A stretch of 64,000 nt of DNA, taken from contig CP136066.1 in the NCBI GenBank assembly GCA_032622095.1, positions 50,180,480 through 50,244,479 of the forward strand, read 5' to 3'. How positions within the stretch are numbered: position 1 is the first letter of the stretch; each line of letters opens with the position of its first letter. Position numbers and translations under genes: made by a program. Below, piece after piece: positions 44,815-54,151 of this stretch. Origin of the DNA: Siphonodentalium dalli (taxonomy: Eukaryota; Mollusca; Scaphopoda; Gadilida; Siphonodentaliidae). The notes below the pieces were generated by a model that worked only from the letters and a program-made list of their open reading frames with translations, made no database searches and had not been told where the DNA came from.

Positions 44815-44872
44815 GAACCCACAGGGGTGTTGTTCGTAATCATGGGGGCGTGACTCGTTCGTATGCCGTAAT

Positions 44873-45037
44873 TCATAGTCCCCCCGTCTGACGTGGTATC
44901 TTCTTTGGAACTATTATAACCGGTAGTGACAGAGTTATTACCATAATCGTAATTCCTATCCATTTAAGGAGATTCATATGTAGACGACCGCGTTCTGTTT
45001 GAAACATATTCGTCAAGGTATCTGTTCTATTATTCAT
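44873..45037 (-). CDS. Small single-pass membrane protein, 54 aa
   Basis: ATG at 45,035-45,037, TGA at 44,873-44,875. About 24 polar N-terminal residues are followed by a hydrophobic segment (WIGITIMVITLSLPVIIV, residues 26-43) and a short basic tail KKIPR. It starts 38 nt after the integrase stop and overlaps another open frame (ATG at 44,963 to TGA at 44,811, about 50 codons, Asn/Ser/Thr-rich), so it is unclear which is used. Position among virion genes suggests a membrane-active or virion component; this is inference. Confidence 0.45.
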   Translation of the reverse strand: MNNRTDTLTNMFQTERGRLHMNLLKWIGITIMVITLSLPVIIVPKKIPRQTGGL

Positions 45038-45075
45038 GATTGTAATGGTTTCCCCCCTCGGATAGCTTGCTCTTA

Positions 45076-46186
45076 TTAATTTTGATATCTGTCGACATCA
45101 GACTCTAAAATCCATGAATTAAATTTGTCAGGCCATGAATGCCAGTGCACCAGGACTTCAGTTTGACCCTTTCGTTTCCTCTTTTTGACAATTTTATCTA
45201 TTCTGTAAACTGTTTCGTCATCAACGCGCACCCCTTGAAGTTCTGACTCGTAGAAAGCACCCTCAATGTTTTCATCCAAGAAATCTGTCAATGTATACAA
45301 GGGTATGTTCTGCCTGTAAAACCTCTTAGTCACTTTGAACAACTCTCCAGTCCATTTCTGAGAATATTCTCGGTCAAAAACTGCTTTGGTGTGTGATATT
45401 CTAACGATATCATTTACATTGTATTTGAACTTTTTCTTCAATTTACTTTTAACACCTCCCTTCTGTCTTATTAACCACTGATCGAGACGAGACTCATCTT
45501 CATTCTCAACAGTTATGGAGTCAGGGGTGGTGCCTAACGAACGATGTATTGTATGGTTATAACTTTTCACAATATCTTGTAGAATGTCGATATATCTAGC
45601 ATTATTATGCTTTATCATATAACGCGAAAATCTTCTGCTTTATAGTTTTTATGACCCGTTCCGAATAATTGGCTTTCATTTCGTTTTGAGTAAAAATTTG
45701 AGATATATGAAGGCCCTTTAGGTAACTTTTGACCCGTTTGTTTGTGAACTCCGAACCGCGATCCGTTCGGAGGACGCGCGGGGTTCTTCCACCTTCAAAT
45801 ATATGTTTCATAGCATTGATCGCATTAATTGCAGTTTTCCTCTTTATAGCTTCACACCATAACTTCCTAGAAAAAATGTCAATCATTACTAACACGTAGG
45901 TGTAATTGTCGTTGTCTTTGGAAACATCATTCATATCCATGAGGTCTCCATCCCATTGACTGTCAGAAGCGTTTACAATAACACGAGACCTCGGGAATTT
46001 TCGTCTAACACTTTTTGTCAGGGAATAACTTTCATGATTTTGTAGCCACGTCACAATCTCGCGCTTGGAAATGTTGTGCTTATTTTCAGATTTTACAGTC
46101 TGATGCAACTTTGTAGCTCCTGAGTACGATGCGGGGTGACCCGGATTAAAATAAATTGAACTCAAATAATCTTTCCAATCGGCCAT
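45076..46186 (-). pseudogene. int: Retroviral-type integrase with chromodomain, interrupted by a frameshift
   Basis: The first part (ATG at 46,184-46,186; the earlier in-frame codon at 46,207 is TTG) has the rve core: a QWDGDLMDM acidic residue, VLRTDRGSEF with the second Asp, and KANYSERVIKT with the Glu, spaced about 34 residues from the second Asp. Its frame ends at 45,605. The C-terminal part continues in another frame from about 45,618 to 45,076 with the typical SYNHTIHRSLG helix, an SH3-like region (VNDIVRISHTKAVFDREYSQ) and a chromodomain (VYRIDKIVKKRKRKG ... WHSWPDKFNSW). A single-base length difference near 45,605-45,618 separates the parts; it could be a mutation, an assembly error or recoding. 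The enzyme would insert the element, generating the 6-bp duplication seen at its ends. Confidence 0.93.
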
Positions 46187-46191
46187 ATTGT

Positions 46192-46560
46192 TCACAGTGA
46201 TAGCCAACGTTTCTTCTTTATCTTGGTCAGCTTACCGGCGATTATACCAGGAGGTCTAGATATTTCACGCTTAACTCCTCTTATTTTCTTTTTTCTTTGC
46301 TTGGTACGTGTCTTTTTCGATGTGTTAACTTCTGATTTTTGGATTGCATCCTGAGGTTCAGTCGTTTGAACTGTATTAACAATCTGATTATTCATCGGGT
46401 CCATTTCTTTATCCATTTCATCGGAAGGGCTACTATTGTTTGCCGAGATGTCGCTGTGTTCAATGTTAGACTCCGATGAAACTTTTTTGTGTTCACTTTT
46501 TTCAGTGTACCTCATATATCTTTCATACGGGATCAAAACAGTTTTCTTCACAGACTCCAT
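46192..46560 (-). CDS. Small ORF with basic C-terminus (122 aa)
   Basis: ATG at 46,558-46,560, overlapping the upstream stop as TGATG; stop TGA at 46,192-46,194. It starts with KKTVLIPYERYMRY, a tyrosine/arginine-rich head also seen as the opening of small ORFs near the integrase/ATPase of other Polintons (recall). It then has a Ser/Asp/Asn-rich acidic middle and a strongly basic tail (KKTRTKQRKKKIRGVKREIS) containing a likely nuclear localisation or DNA-binding stretch. Function unknown; a core or packaging protein is plausible. Confidence 0.65.
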   Translation of the reverse strand: MESVKKTVLIPYERYMRYTEKSEHKKVSSESNIEHSDISANNSSPSDEMDKEMDPMNNQIVNTVQTTEPQDAIQKSEVNTSKKTRTKQRKKKIRGVKREISRPPGIIAGKLTKIKKKRWLSL

Positions 46561-46883
46561 CACAAAAACTGTTTCAATTTAGGTTCAACGATGTTCAACA
46601 TCAAAGTAATGGCGGTTGAGTGATTATTCACACTTTTTCTTTTCCTCAACAAACTCACAGATTTATCACTCAAGAATATATAAAATGATTTATATCGCCG
46701 TAATTTAGCTTTTTGTTGAACTGTAACTGTTAAACTATCATGTAGTAAATTGATCGTAATTTCAACCAGAACTTTCAACTGATTATTAGTTATCGATGTC
46801 AATAATGCGTTTCGTTGAGATCTTGATTGGGTTGATGCCAATAGTCTGACAAAATTCAACTCATTACGTAATAATCGACTCAT
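46560..46883 (-). CDS. Small helical basic ORF (107 aa), conserved-looking Polinton gene
   Basis: ATG at 46,881-46,883. An arginine/leucine-rich helical protein: RNALLTSITNNQLKVLVEI, LLHDSLTVTVQQKAKLRRY, YIFLSDKSVSLLRKRKSV. Polintons and related adintoviruses often encode a similar short basic protein beside the ATPase; this is recalled, not searched. It begins 40 nt after the ATPase stop and its own stop overlaps the next start (TGATG). The role may be in packaging or the capsid core. Confidence 0.65.
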   Translation of the reverse strand: MSRLLRNELNFVRLLASTQSRSQRNALLTSITNNQLKVLVEITINLLHDSLTVTVQQKAKLRRYKSFYIFLSDKSVSLLRKRKSVNNHSTAITLMLNIVEPKLKQFL

Positions 46884-46923
46884 TTTATCGTCGCGACTCA
46901 GCTCCGATACTGTCCCCTTCTTA

Positions 46924-47589
46924 TTACGTAGTAGGTACGTAAATTATAGGGTCTTGGTTGGGAAACACGTCTGTTCGTAGCCTGTATTTATCCTCAGTGT
47001 GAGGGGACATATCTATTATAAGATACGCAAATGGTTTCTTCATACAATCCTTGTATGCCTCAATGAGTACTTTAGATTTACCGGGATACAATTGTCTACC
47101 CAATGTGGAAATTTGTGATCCATCCCTCAAATTTTTGAATAAAATTAGATATCCTGTGTTTAAGGCTATAGTTCTCGCAGCCTTGCCTTGTGCGTATAAA
47201 TTTTGTGAAATAAACAGCACCGAAAGACAGCGATGATGAGTTTGCTGCGTAAATAGTGTTTCAATCTCTTTTTGGTCAATAATGCGATGCATCAAGTCGT
47301 CTAATATTAACATATTATGTTTACCGTCAGCAAATTCTTCGATTTCTGTTTGGGTAGGTAATCCTTGATGCATGACCAAATTTTCGATTGATGATTCAAT
47401 TTCATCATAGAAATTTTGATAAATACCGTAACAGTACATTATTTTCTTAGGTGGATCTCTAGAATACATTCCATTAAGATTTTGCAGGAATCTGTAGACC
47501 CATCTCGTCTTACCAGAACCAGTTGGTCCGGTGATGCAAATACTAGAACAAGGTTCAAATGGTATGGAGCTATGGTTAATTGGACCCAT
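46924..47589 (-). CDS. atp: FtsK/HerA-type genome-packaging ATPase
   Basis: 221 residues starting at ATG 47,589. Walker A GPTGSGKT (residues 21-28, K27), Walker B NMLILDDLM (D97, D98), and a downstream Gln/Thr motif region FTQQTHHRCLSVLFISQN consistent with the sensor of A32-like packaging ATPases. The length matches Polinton ATPases. It powers DNA translocation into the capsid. It is the promoter-proximal gene of the minus-strand cluster, preceded by a TATA box at 47,637. Confidence 0.95.
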   Translation of the reverse strand: MGPINHSSIPFEPCSSICITGPTGSGKTRWVYRFLQNLNGMYSRDPPKKIMYCYGIYQNFYDEIESSIENLVMHQGLPTQTEIEEFADGKHNMLILDDLMHRIIDQKEIETLFTQQTHHRCLSVLFISQNLYAQGKAARTIALNTGYLILFKNLRDGSQISTLGRQLYPGKSKVLIEAYKDCMKKPFAYLIIDMSPHTEDKYRLRTDVFPNQDPIIYVPTT

Positions 47590-47636
47590 TTTTTTTTTGT
47601 GTTCACTGTGTCCTATTTATTAGGAGCTATACAGTT

Positions 47637-47644
47637 CTTATATA
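47637..47644 (-). promoter_or_regulatory. TATA box of the virion gene cluster
   Basis: TATATAAG on the minus strand, 48 bp upstream of the ATPase ATG; no other start-site evidence. Confidence 0.55.
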
Positions 47645-47850
47645 CATGATAAGTAAACATTTGTTATGGCTGTTGTAAATGAATTACCAGGATGTCACTG
47701 CAAGCTATAATATTATAAAAACCTACAGTTCTTATAACATCATTGGTTTTGGTAAGTGATGTGAAGGTGTTTGGTGGATGTTGGGGGTTAGGTGTGGGCT
47801 GGTATTATCACGTTGGTCTGTGATTGAGTGTACAAAATCTCTTGTCAAGT

Positions 47851-48990
47851 GAACACCTGCAGATTATCTATTTTTCTAAACATAGAACATGTCTGAACCT
47901 ATCATTGGCACAATAGCAGTGATATAATGTTACATCATCGGTGCTACCTGGAGTTTTCGGCATACAAAATGATCGTAAGTGTGACTGGAGTGATAAGGGG
48001 TTATTACGTAATGTTGTTATAACAATGTGATCAAAGCAATTTGTATAATTGAGTGTCTCACGACCTGACTTAATATGTATGCATGTTTTATGGATAACTA
48101 ATTATCGCGTGAATGACACAGTTTATCAACCTTAATTGATACTAACTCGTTTTGTTCAGACATTAAATCGATTTGTTTTCTGAATACCATATAGCTGTGA
48201 CCGGGGAAATAATATAATTCATTTGGTAAAGCAAAGGTGTGAAAGACACATTGTTAACACCAATGTGGCGTGTGTGATTGAGTGTACATCGCTCATGTTC
48301 CATGTAAAAATGGCTGAGATTAAATCATCATTCATTCAATATGACAATTCATTCTGGAGGGTTCTAATTTCACATTACAATTTTCGACCGTTAGGGATTC
48401 AACATAGTACATTTGAATACTTCCAATAATTGACGAAAATACACGCCTGTCATATACTCAATAACTTCATATAGAGATAAGTAAAGAATAAACGCTCTTT
48501 ATTATTTATGTAAAAAGTAATGGTGTCTATTTTCAGGTATGACAATTATATGAACTGCGTCCGTTAAACACTGGAATGTATGCATTCATACCGTTGGTCA
48601 CAATGTCCAATAAAGCTATTTCTAAACATCGATTAATAAATTCATGAAAAATATTTGAACAAAAAATAACGAAAGATATTACACGCAAATAATTTAACAT
48701 TCGACATTTTTTAATATCGAGTTTATCAGAAACCGAAAACTCGTTATAAATTTTTTTATTTAAACTTTTTTTAGAGAAATAATTTTGAGGGTTTTGATAA
48801 TTTGGAAGTTTGGAAATTTTAGGGTTTTGAAATTTTTTGGAAGTTTTGAAATTTTTTGGAAAAAATAAATTTTTGAAGTTTTGAAATTTTTTTTGGGTTT
48901 TGATATTTTGGGAATATTTTAGTACAAACAATTTTAGACCCCCAAAGATTCTATTTTTAGATGTGAGGCTAACGAGCCCCCTATTCTTCT
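47851..48990 (-). repeat. Polinton right terminal inverted repeat
   Basis: Inverted counterpart of 32,647-33,840, from 'gaacacctgcagattatcta' to CCCCCTATTCTTCT. Contains AACGCTCTTTATTA at 48,491. Followed at once by the TSD CATATT. Confidence 0.93.
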
Positions 48991-48996
48991 CATATT

Positions 48997-49975
48997 TATG
49001 TTCGCAATTCCACTTCCAGTTCTATGAAATGATTATATATGATTGAAAGATCGTCAAATCTAATGCACAAAATGAGAAGCTCATCTGACATCCAAGTTTT
49101 AATATTAAAGTTATTCGCCACCCCCCCCCCCCCCCCCCCCCCCCCCACACACACACAAACCCACCAACCAATTAAGGATTGCAGATTTGTGTTTGCAGTT
49201 CTATAAAATGATTGTTTATGATTGAATAACGTCTAATCTAAATCAAAAACAAGAAACTCGTCTTACGTCCAAGTTTTAAGAATGAAGTTATTCGCCACCA
49301 TCCCCCCCCCCACCAACCAAGCAATTCCGGTCGCAAATTTTTGTTCTCAATTCCACTTCCAGTTCTATAAAATGACGGTTTATGATTGAAGGATCGTCTA
49401 ATCTAATACAAAACACGAAACTCATCTTACATCCAAATTTTAAGATTAAAGTTATTCGCCCCCCCCCCCCCCCACACACACACACACAACAGGCAACCCA
49501 TATCGCAGATTTGTGTTCCACTTCCAGTTCCATCAAATGATTGATTATGATTGCTGGATGGTCTAATCTATTGCAAAACAATAAGAAGCTCATCTGACAT
49601 CCACGTTTTAAGAATAAAATTATTCGCCAGCCCCCCTCACCAACCAATTATTTGTTCGCTATTCCACTTCCAGGTCTACAAAATGATTGTTTATGATTGA
49701 AGAATCGTCTAATCTAATGCTTAAATAAAAAGCTCATCTGACATCCAAGTTTTAATATTAAAGTTATTCGCCACCCCCCCCCCCCCACCCCCCCCCCCCC
49801 CCCCACCCCCAACGAATTCAGATTTCACATTTTTGTTCGCAATTCAAGTTCCAGTTCTATCAAATGATTGATTATGATTGCAGGATCGTCTAATCTAATG
49901 CAAAACAATAACAAGCTCATCTGACATCCATGTTTTAGGAATAAAATTATTCGCCACCCCCCCCTCACCAATACA
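48997..49975 (-). repeat. Right arm of the inverted poly-G array
   Basis: About six reverse-oriented monomers ('gttcgcaattccacttccag', 'atcgtctaatctaatgcac', 'gctcatctgacatccaagtt', 'ttattcgccac' plus a C-run). The first continues the monomer interrupted at 32,640. C-runs reach about 28 bases (49,119-49,146). Confidence 0.93.
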
Positions 49976-50892
49976 AATTGAGTCGTTGAAGACAACTTGC
50001 TTATGATTACAAAACAAGTATTCACTTAGGCCGTCTATAGACAACTAAACCCTTGTTTAATATATAGGTTTCTATATCGAACTCGAACATTAAAGTAAAT
50101 ATATTACAAATTGTACATCCTGCCTCAATTGTTTAATCAATTGCATGTACATGTAGCTTGATTCGAGGTAATTGATATGTGTGGCAAGTTCATGCCATTT
50201 TTGGATTATACAATTGCCTCCTAGGGTGGATACACACATGCATGTAATCTCTGTATGTAAAATACATGTATTTTACATGGCCACACCAATAATTGACAAC
50301 ATTGATCACCTGCCCGCGAGAGGTTCATTGTTAACAGGCCTGACAAGTGAGTAGTGATAAGCGAAGTCAAACTCTCTGTTATCAGGACATTTAAGGCCAG
50401 TCCAAAACAGGTCTTCTCTTACGGATGTGGAAATTAGTTAAGTCTGTGTGATATCTGGCATTTTATTAATACACGAACACCAGCAGCGACACATCTGGTG
50501 TATATACAGACTTGATATAGAACATTTTCGACCAATGATGCTTGCTTGGCGTGGTGTTTCGAAAGCTTCAAATCGTTAAGGGACTTAGTTGAATGTATCG
50601 GTCGGAATAATCTGGGCAAGAAGGTACAATATAATATGTTTTACTTAAATAGCTCTGAGTTAGCCACCCCGCCTGGTAGCTTTCGATATCATATATAGCC
50701 CTAGACGCCACATCCGTCCAATCTCGCTACTCGATGAGAGTAGCGAGATTGGACGGATGTGGCGTCTAATATGGCCCCAAGTCGGGGATCATATAGCCCC
50801 TGTGTAAGGAAATCATGATAACACCCCGCCCCATGTTGGGGATCATAGCCCCTGCGTTGGGGAAATCCAGGGGCCATCACCTGTATAAAAAC
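49976..50892. other. Host sequence between array and duplication copy 2
   Basis: Contains 'agggtggatacacacatgca' + 'tgtaatctctgta' near 50,224, the inverse of a stretch near 51,115-51,150 (and 217-262 in copy 1), suggesting inverted ends of an element of about 930 bp. Also holds the hairpin at 50,702 and a repeated 'ttggggatcatagcccctg' motif (50,775-50,865). No gene. Confidence 0.5.
50702..50768. repeat. Perfect hairpin, 31-bp arms, 5-bp loop
   Basis: The arm 'tagacgccacatccgtccaa' + 'tctcgctactc' (50,702-50,732) is exactly reverse-complemented at 50,738-50,768; loop GATGA. Confidence 0.98.
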
Positions 50893-51429
50893 CAAGAGAA
50901 GACTGACAATCAATTATGTAAACAGTAAGTCCAACATTTGGGTTATCGCGCGAATAATTATTTTAAGCGGCCTAACGACTTCGTTCAGTCAAAGGTTCTC
51001 TGCACGTTCAGAGCTTGGCTCACTGTGGTCAAACGTAGCTGTAATGATTGGGTTGTCAACGGACACATATTACATGGTCTGTATGATCCATGTAAAACGC
51101 CAAATACACGATAATTACAGAGATTACATGCATGTGTGTATCCACCCTAACCCCAAGGTGATTGCCAATGTGGTGGCCGGTATATGGGTAGAAAATATGT
51201 AATCTGTAAGAACACACGATTACTCTCCAAATGGCTTAACTGGGGCTACGGCAGTTAAGAAACTGCTAGTCTATGGTTTAATATATATGTATCTATCCAC
51301 AGACTCGAACATTAGAGATAAAATAGTACCTCCTGTTGGCAACTTTTAATAAATTTTATTGGGTTTTTTGTTGCCGGTATATTGATGGAAATATATCATG
51401 TGTTATTAAAACCACCATCACCACCATGA

Positions 51430-51980
51430 AATGTCTCATACTAAATTTATTAACCGAGTGCACTCGTTTAATACATGTCGGATAAAATTGCGACGAATGT
51501 GAGATTCACTGTATCACATATTTACATTTTAGTGAGGAAAAACTTCCTCGAAACGGCTGGGTTAAAAAAATTAATAAATATTTTCTTAACACAACCAACG
51601 AGGAAGTAAAGACACCTTCAAGAAAAAATATCGTTCCATTTTAAAGGTGTCTTTTCATGTTGACAAAATTGTTCAACCACCCTTATCATCGATGTTCATA
51701 ACACAGTCAACACGAAATAACCATAACTTATTGAATATACGTATTAACATCTCATTAACATGAAAAATAACATTGATCTATAGAATTGCGCAAAGCTCTT
51801 ACGTCAGTGCGCGTGGCGATAATACACGCGTGTAATACTAAAAATATGAGACCGGGTTTAGCGGCTAATCATGTGATAAAAACATCCAATGGGAAAGCGT
51901 ATATTCATGCATATGCTGTACTCACCCCAGGCATTCTCTCTCACAAGTGTCTGTGGGAAAAACAAAATAAATAACATTTT
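51430..51980 (+). repeat. Dispersed repeat family, copy in duplication 2
   Basis: Counterpart of 540-1,090 with few substitutions. Confidence 0.7.
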
Positions 51981-52683
51981 CGTTGAATGTGTTCTCAATT
52001 TGACCACGATGGCTTTCCAATTTAGACATACATTCCTATACGATTACAGACACGAAACTCCGTACTTCAAACCATCGTGAGTTCCGTTGTGACGCTTGCG
52101 CCTTCCATATACATATATTTTGAAGCACTATACATGACCTGGGTCTGTAGGCTCCAGAGGATCAAAATTACACTTTCTCCAACAAACATTTCTATACATT
52201 AAATTAAAGATTGTTATTTGTATCATCTCATTTAGCTTTTTGTCCGCTTCACAAAGTGTCTAGAATAGATTTAATGAAAGACAACTCTTATCGCTAAAAT
52301 AACATTTTTAGTATCCTCGAGTACAATTGTCAGCTCTCGGACAAATTTATGCTGTTATACACTGTACAAGAAATCCTTCATATTATCGGATGCGCGATAT
52401 TGTGACCTTTAATTTGATGTATAGAAACCGTTGTTGACGAGTAGTTATCACAAAGGAAATGTTCAGATAATAAGTTAAACAAACGACCATATATAACTCA
52501 AAATAAATATGACACTATCTTCACTTTTATTATCTGCCGTCTGCTTATTCTTCCTGACCACCCCTCAAAATAAACAGTAGACAATTCCAATGTCTATTTG
52601 TTTTACTGATAGAATCAATTTAGTATAGACAGTGTTAACAGAATAAATGCAGAATAAAAAGCACAGTCAGAATAAGTCCACCC

Positions 52684-53061
52684 AATATAACCACGCTGGC
52701 CATACGTGAACTCACACACCGGGTGAGAAGACTCGCACAACGGGACAATATAACCACGCTGGTCATACGTGAACCCACACACCGGGTGAGAAGACTCGCA
52801 CAACGGGACAATATAACCACGCTGGCCATACGTGAACTCACACACCGGGTGAGAAGACTCGCACAACGGGACAATATAACCACGCTGGCCATACGTGAAC
52901 TCACACACCGGGTGAGAAGACTCGCACAACGGGACAATATAACCACGCTGGTCATACGTGAACTCACACACCGGGTGAGAAGACTCGCACAACGGGACAA
53001 TATAACCACGCTGGTCATACGTGAACTCACACACCGGGTGAGAAGACTCGCACAACGGGAC
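52684..53061. repeat. 63-bp VNTR, six units
   Basis: Six consecutive 63-bp units beginning 'aatataaccacgctgg.cat' and containing 'ctcacacaccgggtgagaag' and 'actcgcacaacgggac'. Because 63 is divisible by three and the unit lacks stops in several frames, open frames of 168-188 codons arise on both strands. They are not supported as genes because the single-unit allele shows no domain. Confidence 0.97.
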
Positions 53062-53845
53062 AATATTACGATTTTTGTCGACACACCCCAGAAAGTCGTT
53101 GGTGTGTGCGCGTCTGGACATTTTGTCGCTTTCCGCGGTTTCCGCGTTTGGCGGATTGCATGTTCCCCGCCCCGTTGCAAGTTGGCCCTAACAGTATTCC
53201 ATAGTTATGACATGATCACGGTGGGGAATCACATGGTTTCGAGTGGATATCCGCGATTATTTACGTTCATGGCGGATGAGTTAGCGTGATGACGACAATT
53301 CAGCAGCCAATGTGGTGCAACTCTGCGCGAATTGTTGACAAGAAAATATAACTAGTGCATGGAGCCACAAAAAAGATATACAATGTATATAACGGTCATT
53401 GTGGCACAATTCTATCTTACAGAACTGAGATCAAAGCTGCATGTGGTGAGCAAGGTTATTATAAATGCATTATAATTAGGAAAATATGTTGTATATGGTT
53501 GGAAAATTTCGATCGAAAGGGCAATTTTATTTCCCCGGCTTGGGAATTTTGTCTCATTTAAGGGACCTGGTGTTATCAACTTTCCGCATAATAATATAAG
53601 GATTTGCCTTATTTCCGATTTATTCTACGACTATATATATATATCTTTCCCCTTTGCATTGTCTGTAACTCGGCACACGTAACGGATAATCCACAATCGA
53701 TGATGTTTTATGACTAGATAGATCACATCACATAATTTAAAAACCCATGCTAAAGCATAACTTTTTGCCAAATTTAATGAAAATACTTTTTGACTTTGGC
53801 AAGCGGCAACACGAACCCTTTTGTGGACTATGCCTACAAACTCAC

Positions 53846-54151
53846 CTGCTTTCTCATCAGAACGGCACCGGCATCCTCCCCGAGCTCATCCGCGGCCCCA
53901 CATGAAAGAAAACAGTTTTGGTCAGTGTCAAGTCCCGCAAAGAATGTCGCTGACAAGCACCAGTTTTGTCGAAGGCATCTGGTCGCGCACGATGTCTCAG
54001 AAATGGCGCCCGCTCCAACGGAATGAGAGATGTTGAAACTTTTTTCCTTCCAACCAGGAATTATTTCAAATGTTCTGTTCCGTGATTTGGCAGCTATTTT
54101 CCATATAAGAGGGGAACAGGCAACAAGAATAAGAAAGATGTTCATTTTCAC
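53846..54151 (-). CDS. First exon of a secreted PAN/apple-like protein (copy 2)
   Basis: Identical in protein to the exon at 2,673-2,978: ATG at 54,151, signal-peptide-like residues 1-21, cysteines C55, C59, C65, C80 of a partial PAN/apple domain, and a GTGAGT donor at 53,845 in phase 0. Downstream on this strand the next recognised coding sequence is the FReD exon at 26,690, on the far side of the Polinton. A gene of signal peptide, PAN, FReD is therefore possible, with the Polinton and its array inside an intron, but the phase difference requires an unseen exon in between. Confidence 0.5.

Larger units (their letters stand above)
32647..48990. mobile_element. Polinton/Maverick element, 16,344 bp, with 6-bp TSD
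   Basis: The boundaries are set by inverted termini AGAAGAATAGGGGG / CCCCCTATTCTTCT and by CATATT immediately outside both ends (32,641-32,646 and 48,991-48,996). A 6-bp duplication and long TIRs are established Polinton traits. The content confirms it: protein-primed PolB, chromodomain integrase, FtsK/HerA-type ATPase, double-jelly-roll-type capsid protein and adenain-like protease. The insertion interrupts one monomer of the flanking array, whose sequence is contiguous across the gap. Unusual cargo: TBP and PC4-like genes. The integrase frame is broken, so this copy may not move unaided. Confidence 0.95.

Noticed and set aside
46187-46207. Integrase start at 46,207
   Set aside because: The codon there is TTG; ATG at 46,184-46,186 directly precedes the conserved start and follows the upstream stop.
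28960-49975. Treating the poly-G array as part of the Polinton terminal repeats
   Set aside because: Monomers immediately left and right of the element are in the same orientation, form one continuous monomer when joined, and CATATT duplications lie between array and element.
52615-53289. Proteins of 168-188 aa across the 63-bp repeats
   Set aside because: The open frames are created by the repeat; the single-unit allele has only short frames without a domain.
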